From Glutamicibacter sp. MNS18 (GTDB taxonomy: Bacteria; Actinomycetota; Actinomycetes; Actinomycetales; Micrococcaceae), in contig NZ_JAPCHW010000018.1 in the NCBI RefSeq assembly GCF_026107515.2, positions 1-49,431 on the forward strand: a stretch of 49,431 nucleotides of DNA, read 5' to 3'. The translations under genes were made by a program, and so were the position numbers. A model generated the notes under the pieces. It did not search any database and was not told where the DNA came from. It saw nothing but the letters and a program-made list of their open reading frames with translations. Below are positions 23,872-31,748 of the stretch, piece by piece; the stretch's first letter is position 1, and every line of letters starts with the position of its first letter.

Positions 23872-25161
23872 ATGAGCGAGCAGGAAACCACCGAGCCGGT
23901 GCTCTCCTTTGACGAGATCACCTCCAAACGGGTCGGACGGATCCGGCGCTACCTGCGCCAACACCCCCGTTTCGTGCTGGTGGGCACCGTCGCCGTCTAT
24001 TTCTTCCTGTCGCTGCTCTCCTTCGTTCCGACCGCCTACATCACCGATTTCAACGCGGTGGCGGTACTGCTGCTGGTGATCGTTGTCGGTGTGGTGCTGT
24101 TGGCCCGGAACAAGGCGCCGATGACAGTACTGATCGTGGTCTTCGTCCTGGATTGCGCGGGGATGGTCTTTGCCGGGAACGACGCCAGCTATTCCGGGAT
24201 CGGGATGGTCATCGCCCTCTATTCGGTGGGTACCAACTATTCCGGGAAACGGTCGATCCCGCTGGCCATTCTCGCTGCGGCCTTCCAGCTTCTGCTGTTG
24301 CTGGTGCTCGGCTACCCGGATACCAACGGCCTGGTCTTCGAGGATGGCACCACCGTCGAGGACCTGGGAGGCAGCGCGGTGTTCCTGGGCGTTGCCGGGG
24401 GCATGTTGGGCGCGGTCTATCTCACGGCCGCCATCATCGGGTTGAACGTGCGCAATTCCCGGATCCACGAGGCCGAGCTGAACCACTGGGCCTCCCAGGT
24501 GTCGTCCCTGGCCCAGGTGCAGGAACGCAACCGTATCGCCCGGGAAATGCACGATGTGGTCGCCCACTCGCTCTCGGTGATGATTGCACTGTCCGACGGA
24601 GCCCGGGTTGTCGGGCGCAAGAACACGGCACGTGCCGAAGAGGTGCTGACCGAGCTGTCCGGGACCGGCCGGGCTGCCCTGGCGGATATGCGCCGCATGC
24701 TGGGCGTCCTGCGCAATACCGAAGGCGGTGAACTGGCTCCGCAGCCCACCGGGGGGTCCATGGAGCAGATGCTCGAAGGGTTCAGGGTGGCGGGTCTGCC
24801 CTTGACCTACACCTACAGCGGGGAATCCCTCCCGGATGATGCCACCTTTAAACTGACGGTCTACCGGATCGTCCAGGAGTCCTTAACCAACTCACTGCGC
24901 TACGCTCGGAATGTGAGCGCGGTGTCCGTGCGACTGGTGCGCGAAAGGCAGCTGCTGCGCATTGAAGTGGTCGACAACGGCCAGGGCTACCTGGGGCACG
25001 GGGATGGTTCGGGGCAGGGACTGCGTGGAATGCGCGAACGCGCCGCACTCTACGGGGGAACGGTTAACGCCGGGCCCGCGGCCAACGGCGGCTGGATCGT
25101 CAAGGTGAGTCTTGGACTTCCGGACACCGAACCAGGAAACACTACGAGCACCGAGGAGTAA
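23872..25161 (+). CDS. NarL-type sensor histidine kinase
   Basis: A 429-residue membrane sensor of the HisKA_3 class. The first 190 residues hold about five membrane helices (FVLVGTVAVYFFLSLLSFV and others). The phosphorylated His is in REMHDVVAHSLSVM (near 225-230); the ATPase domain shows QESLTNSLRYA, VDNGQGY and GQGLRGMRERAALYGG. ATG at 23872 is taken as start; a TTG three codons earlier is possible. The response regulator begins 6 bp downstream. Given the exporter just upstream it probably senses a membrane-active compound and switches that exporter on; this is context inference. Confidence 0.92.
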   Translation: MSEQETTEPVLSFDEITSKRVGRIRRYLRQHPRFVLVGTVAVYFFLSLLSFVPTAYITDFNAVAVLLLVIVVGVVLLARNKAPMTVLIVVFVLDCAGMVFAGNDASYSGIGMVIALYSVGTNYSGKRSIPLAILAAAFQLLLLLVLGYPDTNGLVFEDGTTVEDLGGSAVFLGVAGGMLGAVYLTAAIIGLNVRNSRIHEAELNHWASQVSSLAQVQERNRIAREMHDVVAHSLSVMIALSDGARVVGRKNTARAEEVLTELSGTGRAALADMRRMLGVLRNTEGGELAPQPTGGSMEQMLEGFRVAGLPLTYTYSGESLPDDATFKLTVYRIVQESLTNSLRYARNVSAVSVRLVRERQLLRIEVVDNGQGYLGHGDGSGQGLRGMRERAALYGGTVNAGPAANGGWIVKVSLGLPDTEPGNTTSTEE

Positions 25162-25167
25162 GGCACC

Positions 25168-25866
25168 ATGGAAGACAAGATCAAGGTGCTGCTGGTTGAC
25201 GACCAACCACTGCTGCGCATGGGGTTCCGTCTGATCCTGGAAGGCGAGGACGACATGCAGATCGTCGGGGAGGCCGCGGACGGGATCGAGGCGCTGACCC
25301 ATGCGGACTCGCTGAATCCGGATGTGGTGCTCATGGACGTGCGGATGCCCCGCGTGGATGGCATTGAAGCCACCGAGCGGATCGCCAAGGCCCATCCGGA
25401 TACCAAGATCATCATCCTGACCACCTTTGACCTGGACGAATACGCCTTCGCGGGACTCCAAGCCGGTGCCAGCGCTTTCCTGCTCAAGGATGTGGCCCCC
25501 GAGGAGCTGGTCACCGCGGTGCGGTTGGTCGCCAGCGGGGACGCGGTTGTCGCCCCACGGGTCACCGCGCGGCTGCTGGAAACCTATGTGCGTTCGGGCT
25601 CGGGGAACCTTCCGGCCAAGAATGCCGAACCGGAACGCGACCCGTTGCTGGACGACCTGACCCCGCGGGAGCAGGAAGTGCTGCGCGCGCTCGCCGAGGG
25701 GCTGTCGAACGCGGAAATCGCCCACCGGTTCTTCCTCTCCGAAGCCACGGTGAAAACCCATGTACGCCGGATCCTGACCAAATTGCACTTGCGCGACCGT
25801 GTGCAGGCGGTGGTCTACGCCTACGAGACGGGCCTGGTGATCCCGTCCCAGGGCCTGGACTTCTGA
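25168..25866 (+). CDS. LuxR/NarL-family response regulator
   Basis: A 232-residue regulator. The receiver domain has acidic residues in VLLVDDQPLLRMG, the phosphorylated Asp in PDVVLMDVRMPRVDG (near 55), a Thr in IILTTFDLDEYA and the Lys in AFLLKDVAPEEL. The C-terminal DNA-binding domain is LTPREQEVLRALAEG...NAEIAHRFFLSEATVKTHV. A GGAGTAAGG ribosome site precedes ATG 25168, only 6 bp after the kinase stop. It is the cognate partner of the upstream kinase. Confidence 0.95.
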   Translation: MEDKIKVLLVDDQPLLRMGFRLILEGEDDMQIVGEAADGIEALTHADSLNPDVVLMDVRMPRVDGIEATERIAKAHPDTKIIILTTFDLDEYAFAGLQAGASAFLLKDVAPEELVTAVRLVASGDAVVAPRVTARLLETYVRSGSGNLPAKNAEPERDPLLDDLTPREQEVLRALAEGLSNAEIAHRFFLSEATVKTHVRRILTKLHLRDRVQAVVYAYETGLVIPSQGLDF

Positions 25867-25890
25867 CCCTCCCTGCCCTCTCGAGGTGCA

Positions 25891-26187
25891 CTACTCGTCG
25901 GTGCTCGAATGCAGGCCACGGCGGGTGCTGAGCAGCTCGACTTCGGGTCGGTAGGCGACCATCCGCTCGATCCGGTCAAGGATCGCCACGACGTGGGCGG
26001 CATCGGCGGCAACCACGCAGACACCGAGTCCCGCCCTTCGGTGCAGATCCTGGTGGCCGGTCTCCGCCACCGCGACCTCGAATTTTCGCCGGATTTCGGC
26101 AATCAACGGGCGTACCGCCGAACGTTTTCCCTTCAGCGAGTGCACCTCTCCCAGCAGCAGGTCGAACTCCATCCATCCAATCCACAT
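25891..26187 (-). CDS. DUF503 (YlxP-like) protein
   Basis: A small protein of 98 residues. The start MWIGWMEFDLLLGEVHSLKGKRSAVRPL is the DUF503 signature and the rest (VAETGHQDLHRRAGLGVCVVAADAAHV) follows the family with standard length. ATG at 26187 is preferred over an upstream frame because it gives the family N-terminus. YlxP-type proteins are linked with ribosome or RNA-related functions in firmicutes, but the biochemical role is not established. It is convergent with the response regulator gene, 24 bp apart. Confidence 0.87.
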   Translation of the reverse strand: MWIGWMEFDLLLGEVHSLKGKRSAVRPLIAEIRRKFEVAVAETGHQDLHRRAGLGVCVVAADAAHVVAILDRIERMVAYRPEVELLSTRRGLHSSTDE

Positions 26188-26328
26188 GCTCCCAGCATGG
26201 GCCACAGGAGGGGAAACAGCCACCCGCCGGATGCGCGGCTACCCAGCCACAGCCAACCCGACTAGGCTAAAAGAAGCCGACCTGCTGACAGGTAACTGCC
26301 CATACCCTGAAAGAAGTGAGCATTCTCC

Positions 26329-27609
26329 ATGGCCCAAGCCGCCGCAATGGCCCACATCGCCGACCTGGCCGAATACGTTGCCACCTCACCCTCCAGCTAC
26401 CATGCCGCCGCAAGTGCCGCGAAGAGGCTGGATGCAGCCGGCTTCACCGCCTTGGATGAATCCAGTGAATGGCACCTGGCTGCCGGCTCCTACTACGTGG
26501 TGCGTGACGGGGCCGTCATCGCCTGGGTGCAACCCGAGACGGTGTCCGCCACCAGCGGCTTCCATATCCTCGGCGCGCATACCGACTCGCCCGGCTTCAA
26601 GCTCAAGCCGAAGCCGACCACCGGATCCAACGGGTGGTGGCAGGCCGGGGTGGAGGTCTACGGCGGCCCACTGTTGAACTCCTGGCTGGATCGCGAACTG
26701 GTGCTGGCAGGACGCCTGGTCTTGCGTGACGGCTCGGTTCACCTGACCCAGACCGACCCGCTGCTGCGCATTCCGCAGCTGGCCATCCACCTGGACCGCC
26801 AGGTGAATGAGGGACTGACCCTGGACCGGCAAACCCACACCAACCCGGTCTTCGGGGCCGGTGACCTGGCCGAGGCGGACATCCTGGGGGAACTTGCCAC
26901 CGCCGCAGGAGTGGACTCCTCCCAGATCGCCGGCTATGACATCCTGACCGCGCCGGCCCAACGCGGTGAGGTGTTCGGCCATGGCAAGAACTTCTTCGCC
27001 TCCAGCCGCCTGGACAACCTTTCCAGTGTGCATGCCGGACTGATCGCCTTGATCGACTATGCCCGCAATCCCCACGGGCGCCACATCGCCATGCTGGCGG
27101 CCTTCGACCACGAGGAACTGGGGTCGGAATCGCGTTCCGGCGCCGCTGGCCCGTTCCTAGAGGAATTGGTCTTCCGGATCCAGGCATCCTTCAACGCCAG
27201 CACGGATCAAACCGCTCGCGCCCTGTCCAACTCGGTCTGCCTTTCAGCCGATGCGGGTCACGCAGTGCACCCGAACTACCCGGAGCGCCACGATCCGGCG
27301 AACCGTCCCCAGGTGAATGCCGGACCGTTGTTGAAAATCAACGCCAACCAGCGTTACGCCACCGATGCGATCGGCGCCGCGGCCTTTGCCGGCTGGTGCG
27401 AGGCAGCAGGGGTCCCGTACCAGGAATTCGTCTCGAACAACCGGGTGCCATGCGGTTCGACCATCGGACCGTTGACCGCCACCCGGATCGGGATCCGCAC
27501 CGTGGATGTGGGCATCCCGTTGCTCTCCATGCATTCGGCACGCGAAATGTGCGGAGTGGACGACCCCTGGTACTTGGCCGGGGTTTCCAAGGAGTTCTTT
27601 GGGGCCTGA
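26329..27609 (+). CDS. M18-family aminopeptidase
   Basis: A 426-residue cytosolic zinc aminopeptidase, probably preferring acidic N-terminal residues. Metal and catalytic residues are seen in FHILGAHTDSPGFKLKP (His and Asp), AAFDHEELGSESRSG (catalytic Glu pair), SADAGHAVHPNY and the late LLSMHSAREMCG (last His). The length is right for bacterial M18 enzymes. It has its own promoter region after DUF503 (divergent) and ends just before a long palindrome at 27629-27673. Confidence 0.94.
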   Translation: MAQAAAMAHIADLAEYVATSPSSYHAAASAAKRLDAAGFTALDESSEWHLAAGSYYVVRDGAVIAWVQPETVSATSGFHILGAHTDSPGFKLKPKPTTGSNGWWQAGVEVYGGPLLNSWLDRELVLAGRLVLRDGSVHLTQTDPLLRIPQLAIHLDRQVNEGLTLDRQTHTNPVFGAGDLAEADILGELATAAGVDSSQIAGYDILTAPAQRGEVFGHGKNFFASSRLDNLSSVHAGLIALIDYARNPHGRHIAMLAAFDHEELGSESRSGAAGPFLEELVFRIQASFNASTDQTARALSNSVCLSADAGHAVHPNYPERHDPANRPQVNAGPLLKINANQRYATDAIGAAAFAGWCEAAGVPYQEFVSNNRVPCGSTIGPLTATRIGIRTVDVGIPLLSMHSAREMCGVDDPWYLAGVSKEFFGA

Positions 27610-27628
27610 TCGGGGTTGAACACCCAAT

Positions 27629-27673
27629 TCCAAACGAACTCAAAATTTTGTCTTGATTTTGAGTTCGTTTGGA
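27629..27673 (+). terminator. Long AT-rich palindrome, likely terminator
   Basis: An 18-bp perfect stem (27629-27646 with 27656-27673, beginning TCCAAACGAACTC) surrounds a 9-nt loop, 20 bp after the aminopeptidase stop. Unlike the other hairpins of the window it is AT-rich, with runs of A and T next to the loop, so it is not a textbook terminator. It could serve both directions or be a repeat element. Confidence 0.55.
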
Positions 27674-27736
27674 GTTCCTGCGATAAGCACACCATAGCCT
27701 GGCGCGGGTATCAGTCGTCCGAAGCCCCGCGACCAG

Positions 27737-27895
27737 TTAGCGGCCCTCCGGGCGCCACCCCAGGTATTCCCTCGTAGGTATATTCGATCGGTAGGGGCAA
27801 TCGTGGGTGGCCGCGCTCGGGATCACCCAGTGGGTGCCAGCCGGCGGATCGTATGATATGCCGCCCAGTCCCTCGCGGATCAGGTACGGCACCAC
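27737..27895 (-). CDS. Possible small protein (52 residues) divergent from the HTH gene
   Basis: A GTG at 27895 with AGGA 9 nt upstream opens a frame that begins VVPYLIREGLGGISYDPP and ends YLGWRPEGR. Its codons have GC-rich third positions in the first half, as expected for coding DNA here, less so later. The frame continues open upstream without a better start, so it could also be the remnant C-terminus of a broken gene. No family recognised. Confidence 0.3.
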   Translation of the reverse strand: MVPYLIREGLGGISYDPPAGTHWVIPSAATHDCPYRSNIPTREYLGWRPEGR

Positions 27896-27961
27896 GTGTC
27901 GTGGTCCTGGTCGGGTCCCTTTCGTGGCCTGTCGAGTGTTTCCGGAAATGGACTGATTGGC

Positions 27962-28445
27962 ATGAACGAATCACGGTTTGCCGAGCTTCGCCGGGCCAAG
28001 GGCTGGACGCAGGAACGACTGGCCGGTGAGAGTGGAATAACCGTCAGCGCCATCCAACGTCTGGAAGCGGGAAAGGACGCCAGTCTGGACACCATCTCCC
28101 GGATCGCGAAGGCGCTCGATGTGGCGGTAGGCGAACTTTTCACCCGCGTGGAGTCTGACCGCCTCGAGCCCGCAGTTGAGGGTCTTGGGCAGCGGGTGAC
28201 CCAGGAGCAGGAGCGGCGGGATTCGATTTCGCAGGAAATCATCATGGTATACGGGGATCCTGCTGGCCTTCGGCACCGTCATCCTGGCCATCGTGGGCCC
28301 CTTCGGGTGGCTCACCTGGCTCACTATTCCCGCGTACTGGTCAGGAAATCGGCTGTTGCACGAAGCCGTATTCCGTCTGGCCATCGATCCGCGACCGGAT
28401 GAGAAATACCCGCTGGCCAGGGCCAACCGGGGATTACTGGGCTAA
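27962..28445 (+). pseudogene. HTH-membrane regulator broken by a frameshift
   Basis: The first part (ATG 27962 to about 28243) encodes an XRE/Cro-type helix-turn-helix: FAELRRAKGWTQERLAGES, GITVSAIQRLEAGKDASLDTISRIAKALDV, then QEQERRDSISQEII. From about 28245 the plausible coding moves to the +1 frame: WYTGILLAFGTVILAIVG continues with a second hydrophobic stretch and ends PLARANRGLLG at TAA 28443-28445. Staying in the first frame gives His- and Arg-rich nonsense ending near 28402. A one-base change in ATCATCATGG would restore a protein of about 160 residues, a soluble DNA-binding head with a membrane tail. No slippery heptamer is visible, so a mutation or base-calling error is more likely than programmed shifting. 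Confidence 0.7.
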
Positions 28446-28538
28446 ATGGCCGTCGTGCGCAGGATCCCGCGGAGCATGATCTGCGCCACCAGGGGTCGGG
28501 AAACCGGATCGGTATCGGGTAGGATTGATAAGTCTGTG

Positions 28539-28631
28539 CTGTTGCGTGTCCAAAAATCGGATACGGGGCAACAGAAAACGCAAAGAACCTCCTGTTGCGG
28601 AGATACCGTGACCGTTTAGCCCAAAGGAGGT
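28539..28631 (+). promoter_or_regulatory. Leader of the rpsF operon with ribosome-site masking stem
   Basis: CTGTTGC (28539-28545) pairs with GCAACAG (28568-28574), extended inside by GTGTCC/GGATAC. Then ACCTCCT (28587-28593) is a perfect complement of AGGAGGT (28625-28631), the rpsF ribosome site. Many bacteria control this operon by S6:S18 binding to a structured leader; this one has the features for such feedback, though I cannot match the published consensus with certainty. Confidence 0.55.
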
Positions 28632-28639
28632 GGGTTCAC

Positions 28640-28936
28640 ATGCGTGCTTATGAACTCATGGTCCTCATCGACCCAGAGGTCGACGACCGTACCGTGGAAC
28701 CGACCATCGAGAAGTACCTCGAGGTCATCCGTTCCGCCGGTGGCTCGATTGACAACGTCGACATCTGGGGACGTCGCAAGATGTCCTACGAGATCCAGAA
28801 GAAGTCCGAAGCCATCTACGTTGTGGTGAACTACAAGTCGGAGCCTGCTGCTTCCGCCGAACTTGAGCGTCAGCTGAAGATCAACGAGCAGATCCTGCGC
28901 CACAAGGTTACCCGCCCGGAAGAGGCCCGCGTTTAA
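28640..28936 (+). CDS. rpsF: 30S ribosomal protein S6
   Basis: A 98-residue ribosomal protein that binds 16S rRNA together with S18. It begins MRAYELMVLIDPEVDD and contains GGSIDNVDIWGRRKMSYEIQK, the S6 core. ATG at 28640 is fixed by AAAGGAGG 9 nt upstream; the frame is open earlier but without signal. First gene of rpsF-ssb-rpsR-rplI. Confidence 0.97.
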   Translation: MRAYELMVLIDPEVDDRTVEPTIEKYLEVIRSAGGSIDNVDIWGRRKMSYEIQKKSEAIYVVVNYKSEPAASAELERQLKINEQILRHKVTRPEEARV

Positions 28937-28991
28937 TTACGCGACAGATCTTCATCATAAGAACTTCGTTCGAATCATCTAAGGAGAGAGC

Positions 28992-29561
28992 ATGGCAGGC
29001 GAGACTGTAATTACCGTGATCGGAAACCTGACCGCCGACCCGGAGCTGCGTTTCACGCCGTCCGGATCAGCCGTAGCGAACTTCACGATCGCTTCGACCC
29101 CGCGGACCTTTGACCGCCAGACCAATGAGTGGAAGGACGGGGAAGCCCTGTTCCTGCGCGCATCGGTATGGCGTGAGGCTGCGGAGAACGTTGCCGAGAC
29201 GCTGACCAAGGGTATGCGAGTCATCGCCCAGGGCCGGTTGCGCTCACGTTCTTATGACACCAAGGAAGGCGAACGCCGTACCGTCATGGAGCTGGAGGTC
29301 GACGAGATCGGCCCATCCCTGCGGTTCGCTTCAGCCAAGGTCACCCGCACCCAACGCTCCGGCGGTGGAGGCGGCGGCTTCGGTGGTGGCGGCGGAGGTT
29401 TCTCCAACGCACCACAGCAAAGTGCCCCACAGCAGCAGCAACAACAGCAGCAGGGTGGCGGATGGAATGCTCCATCCACCGACCCGTGGAGCACCGGTGG
29501 CTCAAGCAGCGGCGGAAACGGTGGCTGGGGCAACCCAGGCAACGACGAACCGCCTTTCTAA
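28992..29561 (+). CDS. ssb: Single-stranded DNA-binding protein
   Basis: This 189-residue protein coats single-stranded DNA in replication and repair. The OB-fold spans 1-110 ([31 protein letters not shown]). A glycine-rich then glutamine-rich linker of about 60 residues follows, and the protein ends in the acidic tip NDEPPF that recruits partner proteins. AAGGAGAGAG precedes the ATG. It sits between rpsF and rpsR as in most Actinobacteria. Confidence 0.97.
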   Translation: MAGETVITVIGNLTADPELRFTPSGSAVANFTIASTPRTFDRQTNEWKDGEALFLRASVWREAAENVAETLTKGMRVIAQGRLRSRSYDTKEGERRTVMELEVDEIGPSLRFASAKVTRTQRSGGGGGGFGGGGGGFSNAPQQSAPQQQQQQQQGGGWNAPSTDPWSTGGSSSGGNGGWGNPGNDEPPF

Positions 29562-29623
29562 CCAATATTTATTCACCATCCCGCAGAACAATCTGCGGGC
29601 TCCCAAACTAAAGGAGCTCCACG

Positions 29624-29863
29624 ATGGCTAAGGCTGAAATCCGTAAGCCCAAACCAAAGTCCAACCCCTTGAAGGCCGCTGACATCACCGTCATCGACTA
29701 CAAGGACACTGCACTGCTGCGCAAGTTCATCTCCGATCGCGGAAAGATCCGCGCCCGTCGTGTGACCGGTGTTTCCGTACAGGAACAGCGCAAGATCGCC
29801 CAGGCAATCAAGAACGCCCGCGAAGTTGCACTGCTGCCTTACTCCGGCGCTGGCCGCGGTTAA
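29624..29863 (+). CDS. rpsR: 30S ribosomal protein S18
   Basis: A 79-residue basic protein of the small ribosomal subunit, partner of S6. Typical parts are [32 protein letters not shown] and [19 protein letters not shown]. It keeps no CxxC pairs, so it is a zinc-independent form as far as visible. AAAGGAG lies 8 nt before the ATG; rplI begins 17 bp downstream. Confidence 0.97.
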   Translation: MAKAEIRKPKPKSNPLKAADITVIDYKDTALLRKFISDRGKIRARRVTGVSVQEQRKIAQAIKNAREVALLPYSGAGRG

Positions 29864-29880
29864 GGAAGAGGGATACCACC

Positions 29881-30339
29881 ATGGCAAAGATCATTCTGAC
29901 TAATGAAGTATCCGGTCTCGGTACCGCTGGCGACATCGTCGAGGTCAAGAACGGCTACGCACGCAACTACCTGCTGCCACGCGGCCACGCAATCGTGTGG
30001 ACCAAGGGTGGCGAGAAGCAGGTGGAGTCGATCAAGGCTGCACGTGCCGCTCGCGCAGTGGCAAACCTTGAGGATGCCCAGGCACTGGCCGCGACCCTGA
30101 AGTCGCAGCCCGTCAAGGTCACCGTCAAGGCTGGCGCTACCGGCCGCCTGTTCGGCACCGTTAAGGCTGTTGATATCGCTAACGCTGTCGAGGCCGCTGG
30201 CCTGGGCAAGATCGACAAGCGCAACATCCAGCTGGCGGAGAACATCAAGTCCACCGGCAACTACTCGGCGACCGTTCGCGTTCACGAGGACGTTGTAGCC
30301 AACCTGCGCCTGCAGGTTGTTGCTGCCGCCAAGAAGTAA
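29881..30339 (+). CDS. rplI: 50S ribosomal protein L9
   Basis: A 152-residue protein of the large subunit with the usual two domains: the N-terminal part [33 protein letters not shown] binds 23S rRNA, a long helix (about 40-75) connects to the C-terminal domain starting [15 protein letters not shown]. Last gene of the operon, closed by a 19-bp hairpin at 30364-30406. Confidence 0.97.
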   Translation: MAKIILTNEVSGLGTAGDIVEVKNGYARNYLLPRGHAIVWTKGGEKQVESIKAARAARAVANLEDAQALAATLKSQPVKVTVKAGATGRLFGTVKAVDIANAVEAAGLGKIDKRNIQLAENIKSTGNYSATVRVHEDVVANLRLQVVAAAKK

Positions 30340-30363
30340 GTCTTATACAGACCCACCTTCGTT

Positions 30364-30406
30364 CAACGGGTGGCACACATCCCACAAGGATGTGTGCCAC
30401 CCGTTG
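30364..30406 (+). terminator. Hairpin after rplI
   Basis: A perfect 19-bp stem (CAACGGGTGGCACACATCC with its complement) encloses CACAA, 24 bp after the rplI stop. There is no clear U tract. It also lies after the convergent gene at 30446, so it may serve both. Confidence 0.8.
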
Positions 30407-30445
30407 GCATATCGGCAGCTTTACGATCCGGTAGCGCGCCGACCC

Positions 30446-30808
30446 CTAATGGGCCATGCGTCCGCCGTGTTCTCGTCGCATTTCCATGGCCGGCACCAGC
30501 GCCCACAGTCCGGCAACAACGCCGACCGCACCGCAGATCCACGACACCCAGGCAACCATGCCCAGGCCCGCAAACTGGCCCATCCATGGGGAAATGAAGA
30601 GCAGTGCGCTGGCCGCGACAATCGCCCATTCCATCGAGACCAGCCGTGGCATCACCACGCTCCATACTCCGGTCACGACCATCAGCGCGCCAAAGACCAC
30701 CATCAAGGTCATTGACCTCGAGGTCCCGGTTAGCCAGATGGTCGAAATGGCGGCGTAAAGGCCGGCAACTACGGCCACCCAATCCTGCCACCGAGTCCAT
30801 TTCTTCAT
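30446..30808 (-). CDS. SPW-repeat membrane protein
   Basis: A protein of 120 residues with about four membrane helices. The motif LLFISPWMGQFAG, and a weaker first copy near WLTGTSRSM, match the SPW repeat family (PF03779), pairs of membrane helices of unknown function. ATG at 30808 is chosen because AGGAGG lies 9 nt upstream; earlier starts add an unrelated 22 residues. Convergent with the rplI operon. Confidence 0.8.
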   Translation of the reverse strand: MKKWTRWQDWVAVVAGLYAAISTIWLTGTSRSMTLMVVFGALMVVTGVWSVVMPRLVSMEWAIVAASALLFISPWMGQFAGLGMVAWVSWICGAVGVVAGLWALVPAMEMRREHGGRMAH

Positions 30809-31020
30809 CTGAATCAACCTCCTGTACATCCAGAGGGCTCCCGGCGGGAGTCCCTTTAAATGTAGGTTTGGCACCCCCGCGGGTCAATGGATTTTGGCGC
30901 GGCAAAGCTGTGAATCCAAGGGTCGAACGGCGATTCGAACAGGAGCACAGTGCCCATTCGTGGTGTCCATGGGCAGCCGAATATCGCGTATCGGGGCGGT
31001 GGGCTTCGGAATATCCTGGC

Positions 31021-31458
31021 TTAGTTGCCGTCCTGGTCAGGCATGGGGATGTTCTGCACGCGCAGTTGCCCCCTGGCCAGTACCTTGCCGGATTCCTCCA
31101 CACTGATCACCACATCCCACAACTGCTGTGTCCGGCCCTGGAACAACGCCGTCGCTTCGACCCTGGCACGGGTTCCGGTGCTCGGGCGCAGGAAATCGGT
31201 GGCGTTGTGCACTCCTACGGCGAACTGTCCCCGGTCCCGGACCGCGAAGCTGGCACCGATACTGCCCGCGCTTTCCACTATCGCCGTATAGACTCCTCCG
31301 TGCACCACACCCCAGGGGGTGTGGTGTTCGGACCCCAGCTCGGCGTGGCCGGTGACCCTGGTGGCGGTGATGTCCTCCACCATGAACCCGGTGGCTTCCA
31401 CGAAGCGGCTTTGGGTACCTGGCAACAGTTCCGTTGCATCCCCTCCGGAAGTGCTCAT
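31021..31458 (-). CDS. PaaI-family hotdog thioesterase
   Basis: A 145-residue hotdog-fold enzyme that hydrolyses acyl-CoA thioesters. HTPWGVVHGGVYTAIVESAGSIGA is the conserved active-site segment (HGG with the catalytic acidic residue in the helix). The rest (NATDFLRPSTGTRARVEATALFQGRTQQLWDVVI) fits the family. Single gene, divergent from the CoA-transferase across about 290 bp that should contain both promoters. Substrate not deducible. Confidence 0.88.
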   Translation of the reverse strand: MSTSGGDATELLPGTQSRFVEATGFMVEDITATRVTGHAELGSEHHTPWGVVHGGVYTAIVESAGSIGASFAVRDRGQFAVGVHNATDFLRPSTGTRARVEATALFQGRTQQLWDVVISVEESGKVLARGQLRVQNIPMPDQDGN

Positions 31459-31748
31459 GCGTATTTCTTCTCCTCAATTGGTTTTCCTGATGTGGCCAGC
31501 CTAGGTCAGTTCCCTGCCTGTTTCCGAGTGGAGCCGGATCCATGGGCCGGGACTGTTCGCTACCGTTCGCTGCACCGAGGACGGAACGGGTCTCCGGTCA
31601 GCGCAAAATCGGCACTGCTCACCGACCGGTCCAGCCCACGTCCTGTCCAAACGGAGACGCGATGGCGATCATTGCGCCACGCAACGATAGAGTGAATGGT
31701 TGAGATGCGGCACACAGCAGCGCCCATCGAGGAGCAGAAAGGTCCACC

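Noticed and set aside
29340-29540. Repetitive glycine/glutamine-coding DNA as a possible repeat element
   Set aside because: It is the low-complexity linker of SSB, normal for actinobacterial SSB proteins.
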